64,000 nt of DNA from Methyloceanibacter stevinii (GTDB lineage: Bacteria > Pseudomonadota > Alphaproteobacteria > Rhizobiales > Methyloligellaceae), in the NCBI RefSeq assembly GCF_001723355.1, contig NZ_LPWE01000010.1:434001-498000 (forward strand), in the 5' to 3' direction. Under the pieces are notes generated by a model, which saw only the letters and a program-made list of their open reading frames with translations, ran no database searches and was not told the DNA's origin. Made by a program: the position numbers and the translations under genes. Shown here piece after piece: positions 28,897 to 38,262 of this stretch (the stretch's first letter is position 1; each line of letters begins with the position of its first letter).

Positions 28897-29732
28897 ATGG
28901 ATATCCAACAACGTACCTTCCATCTGCATATGATCTCCGACGCCACGGGCGAGACGCTCGTGACGATCGCGCGGGCCGTGGGGGTGCAGTACGCGGCGGC
29001 GCGGGCGATCGAACATTTGCATCCGCTCGTCCGCAGCGAACGCGAACTCGAACGCGTGCTGCGCGAAGTCGAGGCGGCGCCGGGCATCGTCCTCTACACG
29101 TTGTTCAACCGCGACCTGGCGGAGAAGCTCGAGCAGGCCTGCAAAGGCTTGAACGTTCCCTACGTCGCGCCGCTCCTGAACGTGCTCCAGGTGTTCGAAT
29201 CCTATTTGGGGATGCGTCGACGCCGATGGTGGGTGGGCAGCACCAGCTCAACGCGGATTATTTCCGTCGCATCGAGGCGCTGAACTTCACCATGATGCAC
29301 GACGATGGGCATTTGCCGGACAATCTGGACGATGCCGACATCATCCTGCTCGGCATCAGCCGTACGTCGAAAACGCCGACCAGCATCTATCTCGCCAATC
29401 GGGGACTGAAGACCGCCAATGTGCCGCTCGTGCCGGGTGTGCCCGTCCCGCCCCAGCTCGAGCAGGAGACGAAGGCCTTTGTGGTCGCCCTGGTTGCGAG
29501 CCCGGAGCGGATCTCGCAAGTGCGCCACAACCGGGTGATCGAACAGGCCCACGGGCATTTGGACGACTATGTGGACCGGGATGCCATCGCGGCGGAGATC
29601 GCGCAGACGCGCCAGCTCTGCGCGCGCCACGGCTGGCCCATTATCGATGTGACGCGCCGGTCGATCGAAGAGACCGCGGCCGCGATCATCCGGCTCTACG
29701 ACGATCGCGACGCACCGGCCCTCGATACATGA
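28897..29732 (+). pseudogene. DUF299 pyruvate,phosphate dikinase / PEP synthase regulatory protein, frameshifted
   Basis: Kinase-pyrophosphorylase family that phosphorylates and reactivates PPDK or PEP synthetase; homologue of the RP001 gene next to alphaproteobacterial origins. The N-terminus ([20 protein letters not shown]) starts at ATG 28897 and runs to FESYLG near 29210. The remainder ([18 protein letters not shown]-loop [17 protein letters not shown]) is in the next frame. A base is missing from the G run at 29208-29211 (four G where five restore the frame). The corrected length of 278 aa is normal. The stop overlaps the maf start. As written it encodes two fragments. Confidence 0.9.
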
Positions 29733-30352
29733 CGAATTTTCTCCAAGAGGGCCGCGCGCCCCTGATTCTCGCCTCCGCCAGCGCCACGCGGCGCAAGCTT
29801 CTCGAGGGCTCCGGCCTCACCTTCAGCACGAAGAGCTCGGATCTCGACGAGGCGGCCATGCGCACGGCAATGGGCCTCGAAGGCACGGTGGAGCCCAGCG
29901 ACGTGGCTGAGGTTCTGGCGCGCGGCAAGGCAGAGGACGTGAGTGCCCAGTCTGGCGATGCGTTCGTGATCGGCGGAGACCAAGTGATGGCCGCCGGCGG
30001 CAAGATCTACGGGAAGCCGCAGTCCATGGAGGATGCCAGGGCCCGGCTTCTCGAGCTCAGCGGCAAGAGCCACCAGTTGCACACAGCCGTTGTCGTCGCC
30101 ACAGGTGGCGTTACCGTCTGGGCCCACACGGACGTCGCGACACTGACCATGCGGCGTCTGTCGCCTGAGTTCGTAGGGCGGTATCTCGCCGCCGCCGGCG
30201 AGGGCGTCCTGGGGTCGGTCGGCGCCTATCAGATCGAATCGCTCGGAATCCAGCTCTTCGAGAAGATCGAAGGGGACTTCTTCTCGATTCTAGGCCTGCC
30301 CCTGCTCGCGCTGCTCGATGCGCTGCGGCGCGAGAGGGCGATCGAGGGATGA
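29729..30352 (+). CDS. maf: Maf-family nucleotide pyrophosphatase
   Basis: A 207 aa Maf-like house-cleaning nucleotide pyrophosphatase, hydrolysing modified or canonical nucleoside triphosphates. Family features are [16 protein letters not shown] at the N-terminus, SSDLDE, and [18 protein letters not shown] with the metal-binding acidic residues. The C-terminal [19 protein letters not shown] and [12 protein letters not shown] are typical. Its ATG overlaps the DUF299 stop (ATGA), and aroE starts 7 bp after it, forming one operon with coaE and dnaQ. Exact substrate class (dTTP/UTP or m7GTP) is not determined. Confidence 0.92.
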   Translation: MTNFLQEGRAPLILASASATRRKLLEGSGLTFSTKSSDLDEAAMRTAMGLEGTVEPSDVAEVLARGKAEDVSAQSGDAFVIGGDQVMAAGGKIYGKPQSMEDARARLLELSGKSHQLHTAVVVATGGVTVWAHTDVATLTMRRLSPEFVGRYLAAAGEGVLGSVGAYQIESLGIQLFEKIEGDFFSILGLPLLALLDALRRERAIEG

Positions 30353-30359
30353 CGGGACG

Positions 30360-31202
30360 ATGAGCACGGCGCCACGCGCATGCGTGATCGGCTGGCCGGT
30401 CGAGCACTCCCGCTCGCCGGCGATCCACGGTTATTGGCTCGCGCACTACGGCATCGACGGTGCGTATGTGAAGGAGGCGGTGGCGCCGGAGGACTTCCCT
30501 GCCTTCCTGAGTTCACTTTCGAAGCACGGCTACGTAGGCGCGAATGTCACGCTGCCCCATAAGGAAGCGGCGTTGCGCGCGGTCCAGGAGGCCGACACTG
30601 CGGCCCGGGCGATCGGCGCGGTCAATACGGTGTGGCTCGATGAGCGCGGGGCGCTGCGGGGCAGCAACACGGACGCTTACGGCTTCATGACCAATCTTGA
30701 TTCATCCGCGCCCGATTGGCGCGAGGGCTGCGATGTGGCCATGGTGCTGGGCGCCGGGGGCGCCGCGCGGGCGATCCTTCATGGGCTCATCGAGGCGGGC
30801 ATTCCCCGGATCCTCCTGACGAACCGCACGGTCGCGAAGGCGGAGACCTTGGCCCGAGACTTTGGCGATCCCGTTGAAGTCGTTCCCTGGGAGGACAAGG
30901 ATTCGGCGCTGTCCGCCTGCCGCCTCCTGGTCAACACGACGAGCCTCGGCATGGCCGGGCAGCCACCGCTCGACATCATGGTGACCGCCCTTCCGGCCAA
31001 CGCCGTGGTGACGGACATTGTCTATGTGCCCCTTGAGACGCCCTTGCTGGCCGAGGCCCGCGCGCGCGGACTGACCACCGTGGACGGGCTGGGAATGCTG
31101 CTGCACCAGGCCGTGCCGGGGTTCGAGCGCTGGTTCGGCGTCCGCCCGGAGGTGACCCCGGACCTGCGCGCACACGTAGTGGCCACGTTGGAGGCGGGCT
31201 GA
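30360..31202 (+). CDS. aroE: Shikimate dehydrogenase
   Basis: A 280 aa NADP-dependent enzyme reducing 3-dehydroshikimate to shikimate in aromatic amino-acid synthesis. The substrate motif HSRSPAIHGYW is at residues 15-25. The catalytic Lys lies in VTLPHKEAAL, and NTDAYGF is the shikimate Asn-Asp site. The nucleotide-binding loop is LGAGGAARAILHGL, and the C-terminal GLGMLLHQAVPGFE is canonical. The start ATG at 30360 follows maf by 7 bp; its stop overlaps the coaE start. Confidence 0.96.
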   Translation: MSTAPRACVIGWPVEHSRSPAIHGYWLAHYGIDGAYVKEAVAPEDFPAFLSSLSKHGYVGANVTLPHKEAALRAVQEADTAARAIGAVNTVWLDERGALRGSNTDAYGFMTNLDSSAPDWREGCDVAMVLGAGGAARAILHGLIEAGIPRILLTNRTVAKAETLARDFGDPVEVVPWEDKDSALSACRLLVNTTSLGMAGQPPLDIMVTALPANAVVTDIVYVPLETPLLAEARARGLTTVDGLGMLLHQAVPGFERWFGVRPEVTPDLRAHVVATLEAG

Positions 31203-31825
31203 TGCTGGTCATCGGCCTCACAGGCGGGATCGGCATGGGAAAGAGTTCTGCCGCCGCCCATTTCAAGCGCCACGGGGTGCCCGTCTTCGACGCCGACGCC
31301 TATGTGCACAAGCTCTATGAGGGCGAGGCGGTCCCCCTGATCGAGAGTGCTTTTCCGGGCACCACCCGCGAAGGCCGAGTGGACCGCGCGCTTCTGGCCA
31401 AGGAAGTGGCCGGCCGGCCGGACCGGCTCAAGGAGCTCGAGGCGATCGTCCATCCGCTGGTGGTCCAGGCGGAGATCGATTTTCTCTGCGACCAGGAGGA
31501 CGGTGGCGTGCCGGTGGCGGTTCTGGAAATTCCGCTTCTGTTCGAGACGGGCGCCGAGTCCCGAGTCGACGTCACTGTTGCCGTCAGCGCGCCGGAAGAC
31601 GTGCAGCGGCAGCGTGTCATGGAGCGGCCTGGCATGACGGCGGAGAAGTTCGACGCGCTTCGGGCGCGGCAGCTTGACGATGCGGACCGCCGCGCGCGGG
31701 CCGACCACGTGCTCGACAGCGGGTCCAGCTTGGAAAACCTGCAGGCGCAGCTCGATGTGCTGATCGAATCGCTTAAGCTAAAGGACGGAAGCGTCATGGA
31801 GCGTCTGCGCGCTCATCGCCCCTAG
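31202..31825 (+). CDS. coaE: Dephospho-CoA kinase
   Basis: A 207 aa P-loop kinase doing the last step of coenzyme A synthesis, ATP-dependent 3'-phosphorylation of dephospho-CoA. The P-loop GGIGMGKSS is at residues 8-16, the DADAYVH motif follows FDADAY, and the [10 protein letters not shown] core and the lid region [10 protein letters not shown] are typical. The ATG overlaps the aroE stop, so expression is coupled. CoaA, another enzyme of the pathway, is encoded 11 kb away in this window. Confidence 0.96.
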   Translation: MLVIGLTGGIGMGKSSAAAHFKRHGVPVFDADAYVHKLYEGEAVPLIESAFPGTTREGRVDRALLAKEVAGRPDRLKELEAIVHPLVVQAEIDFLCDQEDGGVPVAVLEIPLLFETGAESRVDVTVAVSAPEDVQRQRVMERPGMTAEKFDALRARQLDDADRRARADHVLDSGSSLENLQAQLDVLIESLKLKDGSVMERLRAHRP

Positions 31826-31848
31826 CCAAAGCGGAGTTCTTCAAACCT

Positions 31849-32538
31849 GTGCGCGAGATCATTCTCGATACGGAAACGACGGGTCTAGATCCCAAGGAGG
31901 GACATCGGATCGTCGAGATCGGCTGCGTGGAGCTGGTCAACTCCATCCCCACCGGCCGGACCTGGCACTGCTATCTGAACCCCGAGCGGGACATGCCCGA
32001 GCAGGCCTTCGCCGTGCACGGGCTGTCCACCGAATTCCTCGGGGACAAGCCTCTCTTTGCGGACAAGGCGGACGAGTTCCTCGAATTCGTCGAAAGCGCC
32101 ATGCTCGTCATTCACAATGCGAAGTTCGACTTCGGATTCTTGAATGCTGAGCTTGAGTGGGCGTCGAAGCCGCTCCTGACCTGGGATAGAATTGTGGACA
32201 CGCTGGCGCTGGCGCGGCGGCGCCATCCTGGATCGCCGGCAAGTCTCGATGCCCTCTGCCGCCGTTATGGCATCGATCTCAGCGGCCGCGATCTCCACGG
32301 TGCGCTCCTGGACTGCCGTCTGCTGGCCGGCGCTATGTGGAGCTGGTCGGCGGTAAGCAGGCGCGGCTGGAGTTGGCCGGAAACGGGGGCTCAGCAGGCG
32401 GATACGTCGGGGAACGCCGTCACGGTGACGCCGCGCGCGGCGCCGCTGCCCTCACGGCTGACGGCAGAGGAACGCGAAGCCCATCGCGTCTTCGTCGCCA
32501 CGTTGGGCGAAGACGCGATTTGGCGCCGCTACGAGTGA
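31849..32538 (+). CDS. dnaQ: DNA polymerase III subunit epsilon, with compensated frameshift pair
   Basis: A 229 aa proofreading 3'-5' exonuclease of the replicative polymerase. Exo[11 protein letters not shown], Exo[18 protein letters not shown] and ExoIII-epsilon [15 protein letters not shown] carry the catalytic acids and His, and are intact. Residues about 162-179 read [18 protein letters not shown], but the same DNA in the next frame reads [18 protein letters not shown], the family sequence. One base is missing near 32331 and one G is extra in the G5 run at 32385-32389, after which the frame is restored (TSGNAVTV to the end). The stretch joins the nuclease to the polymerase-binding tail. 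It starts with GTG at 31849. Confidence 0.93.
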   Translation: MREIILDTETTGLDPKEGHRIVEIGCVELVNSIPTGRTWHCYLNPERDMPEQAFAVHGLSTEFLGDKPLFADKADEFLEFVESAMLVIHNAKFDFGFLNAELEWASKPLLTWDRIVDTLALARRRHPGSPASLDALCRRYGIDLSGRDLHGALLDCRLLAGAMWSWSAVSRRGWSWPETGAQQADTSGNAVTVTPRAAPLPSRLTAEEREAHRVFVATLGEDAIWRRYE

Positions 32539-32564
32539 GCGAAAACTGACGGCTGTCAGACGAC

Positions 32565-33083
32565 CTAGTTCGGCTGACTCATATCGACGTCGCCGCCCTT
32601 CGACAGGTTCTGCGCATAGAGGCGGCCGAAGTCGATCGGATCGAGCATCAGCGGCGGGAATCCGCCATCGCGGACGACATCGGCGATTACCCGACGCACG
32701 AACGGGAACAGCAGGGTGGGGCAGTCCACGAACAGCACCGGCTGCAGCATGTCTTCCGGGACGTTCTTGATCCGGAACAGGCCGCCGAAGTCCAGTTCGA
32801 CATTGTAGATGACCCCGGTGTCACTCTTGGCGTGGGCCTCGAGATGCACCACGGCCTCGTAGATGTCCTCGCCCCGCGGTCCGGCATTGACGTTGACGCC
32901 GACCTGCAGTTGGGGGTTTTCGCCGGGGCCCTGCAGCGTCTGCGGCGCGCCGGGGCTCTCGAAGGAGAAATCCTTCACATACTGTGCAAGCACGTTGAGT
33001 TGAGCCTGAGAGCCGGCTTTCGCGTCTGCCGGCCCATCGCCGTTGGCGCCTTTCGGGCTGTTCTGTTTGTCGTTCTTGGCCAT
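32565..33083 (-). CDS. secB: Protein-export chaperone SecB
   Basis: A 172 aa tetrameric chaperone that keeps preproteins unfolded and delivers them to SecA. It matches the alphaproteobacterial form, with a charged N-terminal tail, LNVLAQYVKDFSFESPGAP near residue 29, then DIYEAVVHLEAHAKS and the conserved FPFVRRVIADVVRDGGFPP near the C-terminus. The ATG at 33083 is chosen; the open frame continues upstream without likeness. It is convergent with dnaQ and divergent from the Tim44-like gene. Confidence 0.96.
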   Translation of the reverse strand: MAKNDKQNSPKGANGDGPADAKAGSQAQLNVLAQYVKDFSFESPGAPQTLQGPGENPQLQVGVNVNAGPRGEDIYEAVVHLEAHAKSDTGVIYNVELDFGGLFRIKNVPEDMLQPVLFVDCPTLLFPFVRRVIADVVRDGGFPPLMLDPIDFGRLYAQNLSKGGDVDMSQPN

Positions 33084-33381
33084 CTGATCCTCCCTCGGCG
33101 CAAACTCCGACCGCTGGCTAGCACGGGAGGCGAGCGCCACGCAATTCGACAAAGTGCACGGGTGCGCCCGGCTACCCCTTTGGGGTTGGCGTCTGTGAGG
33201 GGAATGACGTAAGTTGGCCCTATCACGCAGCCTGTTCGATATGAAAAATGCGCTGCGGCGGGTTGCGACCGCTAGAAAACCCCGTGGCATGCAACAATAT
33301 TTAGCCTATGGCATTGGTCCACTGACCGCGAGGCGTTTTGCATGAACCGGACTGGATCCGGAACTGGATGGCAGCAAGACT

Positions 33382-34104
33382 ATGAGTGAAGCTTTCGACA
33401 TCTATACATTGCTGTTCCTGGTTCTCGCGGTGGTGATTTTCATCAGGCTGCGCAGCGTGCTCGGACGCAGGACCGGAAACGAGCGCCAGCCCTTCGATCC
33501 CTATTCCCGCCCCGACACCAAACAGGCGCCGGAAGGCACCGTGGTGGCGCTGCCGCGCGGCCGGAACGCTGAGGCTCCCGTCGGCACCGACACCGGCCCT
33601 TCGGCCGAGGACATCGAAGAGCGTCTGGAACGGTATGCCAAGGCGGACAGCCCGCTCGGCAAATCGCTCACCGCGTTGATCAAGTCGGATCCCGGCTTCG
33701 ACCCGGCGCAGTTTCTGGACGGCGCCAAGATGGCTTACGAGATGATCGTGGCCGCGTTTGCCGAGGGCGACGAGAAGACTCTCAAGCAGCTCCTCGGCGA
33801 CGACGTCTTGGACGGCTTCTCGCGCGCCATCGCCGAGCGCGACGAGCGCGGCGAGACGCACCACACGACGCTGGTCGGTATCGACAAGGCGGACATGATC
33901 GAAGCCGAGGTTAAGGACAAGCAGGCCTTCGTGACGGTCAAGTTCGTGAGCGAGCTGATCTCGGTCACCCGCGACTCGGCCGGAGAGGTCGTCGACGGCG
34001 ATCCGAAGAAGGTGCGCGAGGTCACGGACATCTGGACCTTCGCCCGCGATACGGCGTCCCGCAATCCGAACTGGAAGCTCGTGGCCACCGAGGCAGCGAA
34101 TTAG
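33382..34104 (+). CDS. Tim44/TimA-like membrane-anchored protein
   Basis: A 240 aa protein with one N-terminal membrane helix (IYTLLFLVLAVVIFIRLRSVLG), a variable Pro/Arg linker, and a C-terminal Tim44-like domain (FLDGAKMAYEMIVAAFAEGD to WTFARDTASRNPNWKLVATEA). It resembles the alphaproteobacterial TimA protein, relatives of the mitochondrial import component Tim44; the bacterial role is poorly known, perhaps inner-membrane protein quality or export. It faces secB across 298 bp and is followed 9 bp later by mltA, the usual Rhizobiales order. Confidence 0.9.
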   Translation: MSEAFDIYTLLFLVLAVVIFIRLRSVLGRRTGNERQPFDPYSRPDTKQAPEGTVVALPRGRNAEAPVGTDTGPSAEDIEERLERYAKADSPLGKSLTALIKSDPGFDPAQFLDGAKMAYEMIVAAFAEGDEKTLKQLLGDDVLDGFSRAIAERDERGETHHTTLVGIDKADMIEAEVKDKQAFVTVKFVSELISVTRDSAGEVVDGDPKKVREVTDIWTFARDTASRNPNWKLVATEAAN

Positions 34105-34113
34105 CAGCCGGCG

Positions 34114-35117
34114 TTGACCGGCTCCGTCTACGCAACCCCTTGCAGTTTCGCCGACCTGGACGGCTGGGCGGACGACGATCACGCAGCGGCGCTGCGCGCG
34201 CTCGTGAACTCGACAACACGCGACGGCGTTGAGCGCCTGCAAGAGGCCGAGGCGCGGGGGTACTTCGAATCCGGGTTCGAGGCTTTTGCGGCGAGCACCG
34301 ACACGCGCGCTTCGTCACCGGCTATTACGAGCCGGAGCTGCGCGGGTCACGTACATGGTCGCGGCAATTTCCCATCCCGATCTACGGACTCCCGAGAGAC
34401 CTCGTCACCACAATCAACGAAACCAACCGCGCGGCGCACAACGAAACCCTGACGGGATTTCGTCTGACGTCTGAGGGTATGGTTCCGTATTTCACGCGCG
34501 CCGAGATCGAAGCAGGCGCGCTCGATGGGAGAGGACTGGTCGTCCTGTATACGGACGACCCCGTCGATCTTTATTTCATGCATGTGCAGGGGTCGGGCCT
34601 CGTGCATCTCGACGACGGCACCTCGGTGCGTCTCACCTATGCGGGCAAGAACGGTCATCCGTATACATCGCTGGCGCGGGTCCTGGTCGACCTCGGCGAA
34701 CTCGACGCGGGCGGCATAGATATGGATGCGCTGAAAGCCTGGCTGCGTACCGATCTCGAACGCGGCCGTGCGCTCATGCGAATGAACCAGTCCTATACCT
34801 TCTTTTCCGTGCTTCCGGGCGACGAGGCAGCGCGGGGCCCGCACGGGGCCGAGGGCGTGCCGCTCACGCCCGGCCGCAGTCTCGCAGTGGATCCCACCTA
34901 TATCCCGCTTGGTACGCCGGTGTTCGTAACGGTCCCGGAGTTCGCCGGGGAGGACGGACGCCCCTTCGGGCGACTGATGATCGCCCAGGATGTGGGCTCG
35001 GCGATCCGGGGCCCCCAGCGCGGCGATATCTTCTTTGGGACCGGCGAGGCCGCCGGCGCGCTCGCCGGCCGGACGCGTCATGCGGCGCGGTTTCATGTCC
35101 TGATGCGGAAGCGTTAA
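34114..35117 (+). pseudogene. mltA: Membrane-bound lytic murein transglycosylase A, frameshifted
   Basis: MltA-family enzyme cutting glycan strands to 1,6-anhydro ends. The N-terminal part (SFADLDGWADDDHAAALRAL) runs in the frame of the TTG at 34114. From RFVTGYYEPELRGSRTW (about 34308) the sequence is in the next frame to the stop at 35117. One base is missing in the CGCGCG run at 34303-34310. The C-terminal 3D domain (SLAVDPTYIPLGTPVFV, LMIAQDVGSAIRGPQRGDIFFG) holds the catalytic Asp. Corrected length is about 334 aa. No ATG start with a signal peptide is seen, so the true start could lie in another frame. Confidence 0.88.
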
Positions 35118-35141
35118 GGCGCTTTGCGCTAATGTGCGGTC

Positions 35142-35792
35142 ATGGCCAAGGAGAAACCAGGCAAAGACACTCCGACAAAGAAGGATACCAGGCCCGTCCG
35201 TCTTGAGGACGACGCAGCGCTGTGGGCGCGCGTGGCCGAAACCGCTCAGCCGCTCGCTAACAAGAACCGCTTCGTCGATGTGGAAACGCCGCTCAAGGCT
35301 CCCGCAAGACCCTCCACGCCCAAACAGCCGAAGGCGGCCGAGGCAATGCCGTCTGGCGCGCTGCAGCCTGAGTCGAAGCCCGGGACCACCGCCGGCAAAG
35401 TCAGCGTCAAGAAGGCGCCCTCGCCGAAGGCCGGTCTCGACCGGCAGACTGCGCGCAAGCTCGACAAGGGCCATCTCGCCATCGAAGCGCGGATCGATCT
35501 GCACGGCATGCGCCAGCGCGAGGCCCATAGCGCCTTGCGAAAATTCCTGCAGTGGGCCCGGGCCAAGGACTATCGCCACGTCCTCGTCATCACCGGCAAG
35601 GGCTCGCTTCGCGCCGAGGGCGGAAGCTTCTACGACGAGGAGACGCGGGGTGTGCTGCGCCAGGCCGTGCCCCATTGGCTCTCCCATGGGGACCTGGCGC
35701 CGTTGATCGTCAGCTTCTCCGACGCCCCCCGCCGACTCGGCGGCGAAGGCGCGCTCTATGTGCGGCTGCGGCGGTCGGACCGCGGTCGGTGA
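35142..35792 (+). CDS. Smr-domain protein
   Basis: A 216 aa protein with a disordered, Lys/Pro-rich N-terminal half (to about residue 105) and a C-terminal Smr domain (ARIDLHGMRQREAHSALRKF, then VLVITGKG). Smr domains are often endonucleases acting on RNA or branched DNA, and here the DLHGM and TGKG motifs are present. It belongs to the alphaproteobacterial short Smr group without the MutS2 ATPase. It follows mltA by 24 bp and is convergent with the ATPase gene, separated by 3 bp. Confidence 0.9.
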   Translation: MAKEKPGKDTPTKKDTRPVRLEDDAALWARVAETAQPLANKNRFVDVETPLKAPARPSTPKQPKAAEAMPSGALQPESKPGTTAGKVSVKKAPSPKAGLDRQTARKLDKGHLAIEARIDLHGMRQREAHSALRKFLQWARAKDYRHVLVITGKGSLRAEGGSFYDEETRGVLRQAVPHWLSHGDLAPLIVSFSDAPRRLGGEGALYVRLRRSDRGR

Positions 35793-35795
35793 CTG

Positions 35796-36344
35796 CTAAA
35801 CGTCGGACGACTCGTCGGCCTCCAGCATACGGAGGACGAAATCGGTGCGCTCGGCGACGCCAGTCTTTGGGAGGATTGTGACCTCGTATCCGAGAGCGGG
35901 GTAGGCCGCGAGGAGCCGCGCGTACTCCTCGGCTGCCGCCTCGAAACCGTGTTGCCGTTCCTTGTCCTGCCCGTAGATCTCAGGCCAGGGTGGGGTGAGG
36001 AACACGCGCCGATGATAGGAGTACGATCGGCCTAGCTCATCCAGGACGCGGTCGCCGGTGGCATGTTCCAAGGCCGAAGCGGCATCCACCAGGCCGCGGT
36101 CGAAGAAGACCCAACCTTCGAATTCCGCGTTGGCTTCCCAATCGGAAATCGCCGTCGAGATCGCCGCTCTCGCGAACGCCGCAAGGTCGATCCATGGCAG
36201 CGCTGACCCGCTCGAAGCCAATTCTTCACGAACGATCCTACGTCCCGGTTCGTCGACGACGCTAAAGCCCCGTTCGCGCAGTGCTTCGAGCAGGGTCGAT
36301 TTTCCCCCGCCCGAGCAGCCGGAGATCACGACACGACGCTCCAT
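35796..36344 (-). CDS. AAA-type NTPase / kinase-like protein (AAA_28 family)
   Basis: A 182 aa small P-loop protein. Walker A is SGCSGGGKST (residues 8-17), and RGLVDAASALEH and FLTPPWPEIYGQDKER resemble AAA_28 (NadR-like) ATPases of unknown substrate. VVDEPGRRIVREEL is the typical early motif. The function is not known; relatives are described as predicted kinases. It sits 12 bp after hslU on the same strand but is unrelated in function, and looks like an insertion at the smr-hslU junction. Base use matches the neighbours. Confidence 0.8.
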   Translation of the reverse strand: MERRVVISGCSGGGKSTLLEALRERGFSVVDEPGRRIVREELASSGSALPWIDLAAFARAAISTAISDWEANAEFEGWVFFDRGLVDAASALEHATGDRVLDELGRSYSYHRRVFLTPPWPEIYGQDKERQHGFEAAAEEYARLLAAYPALGYEVTILPKTGVAERTDFVLRMLEADESSDV

Positions 36345-36356
36345 TGGAGAACGTCC

Positions 36357-37661
36357 CTACAGAATAAACTTCGAGAGGTCGGCGTTTTTGGCGAGGTCCC
36401 CGATGTGCTCGCGCACGTAAGACGCATCGATGGTGACGGCCTCGCCGTTTCTGTCGGAGGCGCCGAACGAGATGTCGTCGAGAATGCGTTCCATCACCGT
36501 CATCAGGCGCCGTGCGCCGATATTCTCGACGGACGTGTTCACTTCCACGGCGATGTCGGCAATGGCGTCGATGGCGTCCTCGGTGAACTCCAGCGTCACG
36601 CCTTCGGTTTTCATCAGCGCCACATATTGATTGATGAGGCAGGCCTTGGGCTCCGTCAGGATGCGGCGGAAGTCCTCGCGGGTGAGCGCGCGCAACTCCA
36701 CGCGGATCGGCAGGCGGCCTTGCAGCTCCGGCAGCAGGTCCGAGGGCTTGGCGATGTGGAACGCGCCCGAGGCGATAAAGAGGATGTGGTCCGTCTTCAC
36801 GGGTCCGTATTTCGTGCCGACCGTCGTGCCTTCGATGAGTGGCAGGAGATCGCGCTGCACGCCTTCGCGGCTGACGTCGGCGCCGGCACGGTCGGAGCGG
36901 GCGCAGATCTTGTCGATCTCGTCGAGGAACACGATGCCGTTGTTCTCGACGTTCCGGATCGCCTCCTGGATCATCATGTCGTCGTCGATGAGCTTGTCGG
37001 ATTCCTCCGCCATCAAAATCTCGAAGGAGTCCTCGACCGTGACTTTGCGCGACCGTGTGCGCTGGCCGAGCGCCTTGCCGAGCATATCGGACAGATTGAT
37101 CATGCCGACTTGGCTGCCCGGCATCCCGGGAATTTCGAAGGACGGCATGCCGCCCGAGTCGGCCACCTGAATCTCGATCTCTTTGTCGTTCAGCTCATTG
37201 GCCCGGAGTTTCTTCCGGAACGACTCGCGGGTGGCGCTACCGGCGCCGGGGCCCACAAGAGCGTCGATCACGCGCTCCTCCGCATTGACGTGGGCCCGCG
37301 CGGAAACCTCTTTGCGCTTGGTATCGCGCACGAGGCCGATGCCGGTTTCGATCAGATCACGGACGATCTGCTCCACGTCGCGTCCCACATAGCCGACCTC
37401 GGTGAACTTGGTCGCTTCGATCTTGATGAAGGGGGCATTGGCGAGCTTGGCGAGGCGGCGGGAAATTTCCGTCTTGCCGACGCCGGTGGGGCCAATCATC
37501 AGGATGTTCTTCGGCAGCACCTCCTCGCGCATGTCCTCGTCGAGCTGCTGACGCCGCCAGCGATTGCGCAAGGCGATCGCCACGGCGCGCTTGGCGTCGC
37601 TCTGGCCGACGATATGGCGGTCGAGTTCGGAGACGATTTCGCGGGGGGAAAAAGCGGTCAT
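36357..37661 (-). CDS. hslU: HslU ATP-dependent protease ATPase subunit
   Basis: A 434 aa ClpX-like AAA+ unfoldase that feeds HslV. Walker A GPTGVGKT is at residues 57-64, Walker B is [12 protein letters not shown], the Sensor II region ([18 protein letters not shown]) and the pore loop GYVGRDVEQ are typical. The I-domain (about 110-240) is present. The C-terminus LSKFIL matches the peptide that docks into HslV. hslV lies 22 bp upstream, so hslVU is an operon. Confidence 0.97.
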   Translation of the reverse strand: MTAFSPREIVSELDRHIVGQSDAKRAVAIALRNRWRRQQLDEDMREEVLPKNILMIGPTGVGKTEISRRLAKLANAPFIKIEATKFTEVGYVGRDVEQIVRDLIETGIGLVRDTKRKEVSARAHVNAEERVIDALVGPGAGSATRESFRKKLRANELNDKEIEIQVADSGGMPSFEIPGMPGSQVGMINLSDMLGKALGQRTRSRKVTVEDSFEILMAEESDKLIDDDMMIQEAIRNVENNGIVFLDEIDKICARSDRAGADVSREGVQRDLLPLIEGTTVGTKYGPVKTDHILFIASGAFHIAKPSDLLPELQGRLPIRVELRALTREDFRRILTEPKACLINQYVALMKTEGVTLEFTEDAIDAIADIAVEVNTSVENIGARRLMTVMERILDDISFGASDRNGEAVTIDASYVREHIGDLAKNADLSKFIL

Positions 37662-37683
37662 ACAGTTCCTGGCCGGTTCTGGT

Positions 37684-38262
37684 CTAGGAGGCGGTCGCGT
37701 CGATTGTTTCGACGGTCAGGGAATCGTTGGTGTAAACGCAGATCTGGGCGGCAATGGCCATGGCCTTGCGCGCGATCTGCTCCGCATCGAGGCCGGAGTC
37801 GAGCAGGGCCTTGGCGGCGGCCAGGGCGTACATGCCGCCGGAGCCGATCCCCATGACCGCATTGTCCGGCTCCAGCACGTCGCCGGTGCCGGTCAGGACG
37901 AGACTCTCGTCCGGGTCCGCCACGATCATCATGGCCTCCAGGCGGCGGAGGTAGCGGTCCGTCCGCCAGTCCTTGGCGAGTTCGACGCAGGCGCGCTTCA
38001 GCTGATCGGGAAACCGTTCCAGCTTGGTTTCGAGGCGCTCGAACAGGGTGAAAGCATCGGCGGTCGAGCCCGCGAACCCGGCGATCACCTGCCCTGCGCC
38101 CACACGACGCACCTTTCGCGCGGTGCCCTTGATGATGGTTTGGCCCAAGGAGACCTGGCCGTCGCCCGCCACCACCACCTTGCCGCCCTTGCGGACGGTG
38201 AGAATGGTCGTGCCGTGCCAGGAAAGGGGCGAAGTCTCCGGGGAAGAGGAAGAAGCACTCAT
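37684..38262 (-). CDS. hslV: HslV ATP-dependent protease peptidase subunit
   Basis: A 192 aa proteasome-like peptidase forming two hexameric rings. The N-terminal propeptide ends before the catalytic Thr in [37 protein letters not shown] and the C-terminal IDATAS are typical. hslU follows 22 bp later. The ATG at 38262 overlaps the stop of the upstream DUF2939-like frame by four bases. Confidence 0.96.
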   Translation of the reverse strand: MSASSSSPETSPLSWHGTTILTVRKGGKVVVAGDGQVSLGQTIIKGTARKVRRVGAGQVIAGFAGSTADAFTLFERLETKLERFPDQLKRACVELAKDWRTDRYLRRLEAMMIVADPDESLVLTGTGDVLEPDNAVMGIGSGGMYALAAAKALLDSGLDAEQIARKAMAIAAQICVYTNDSLTVETIDATAS

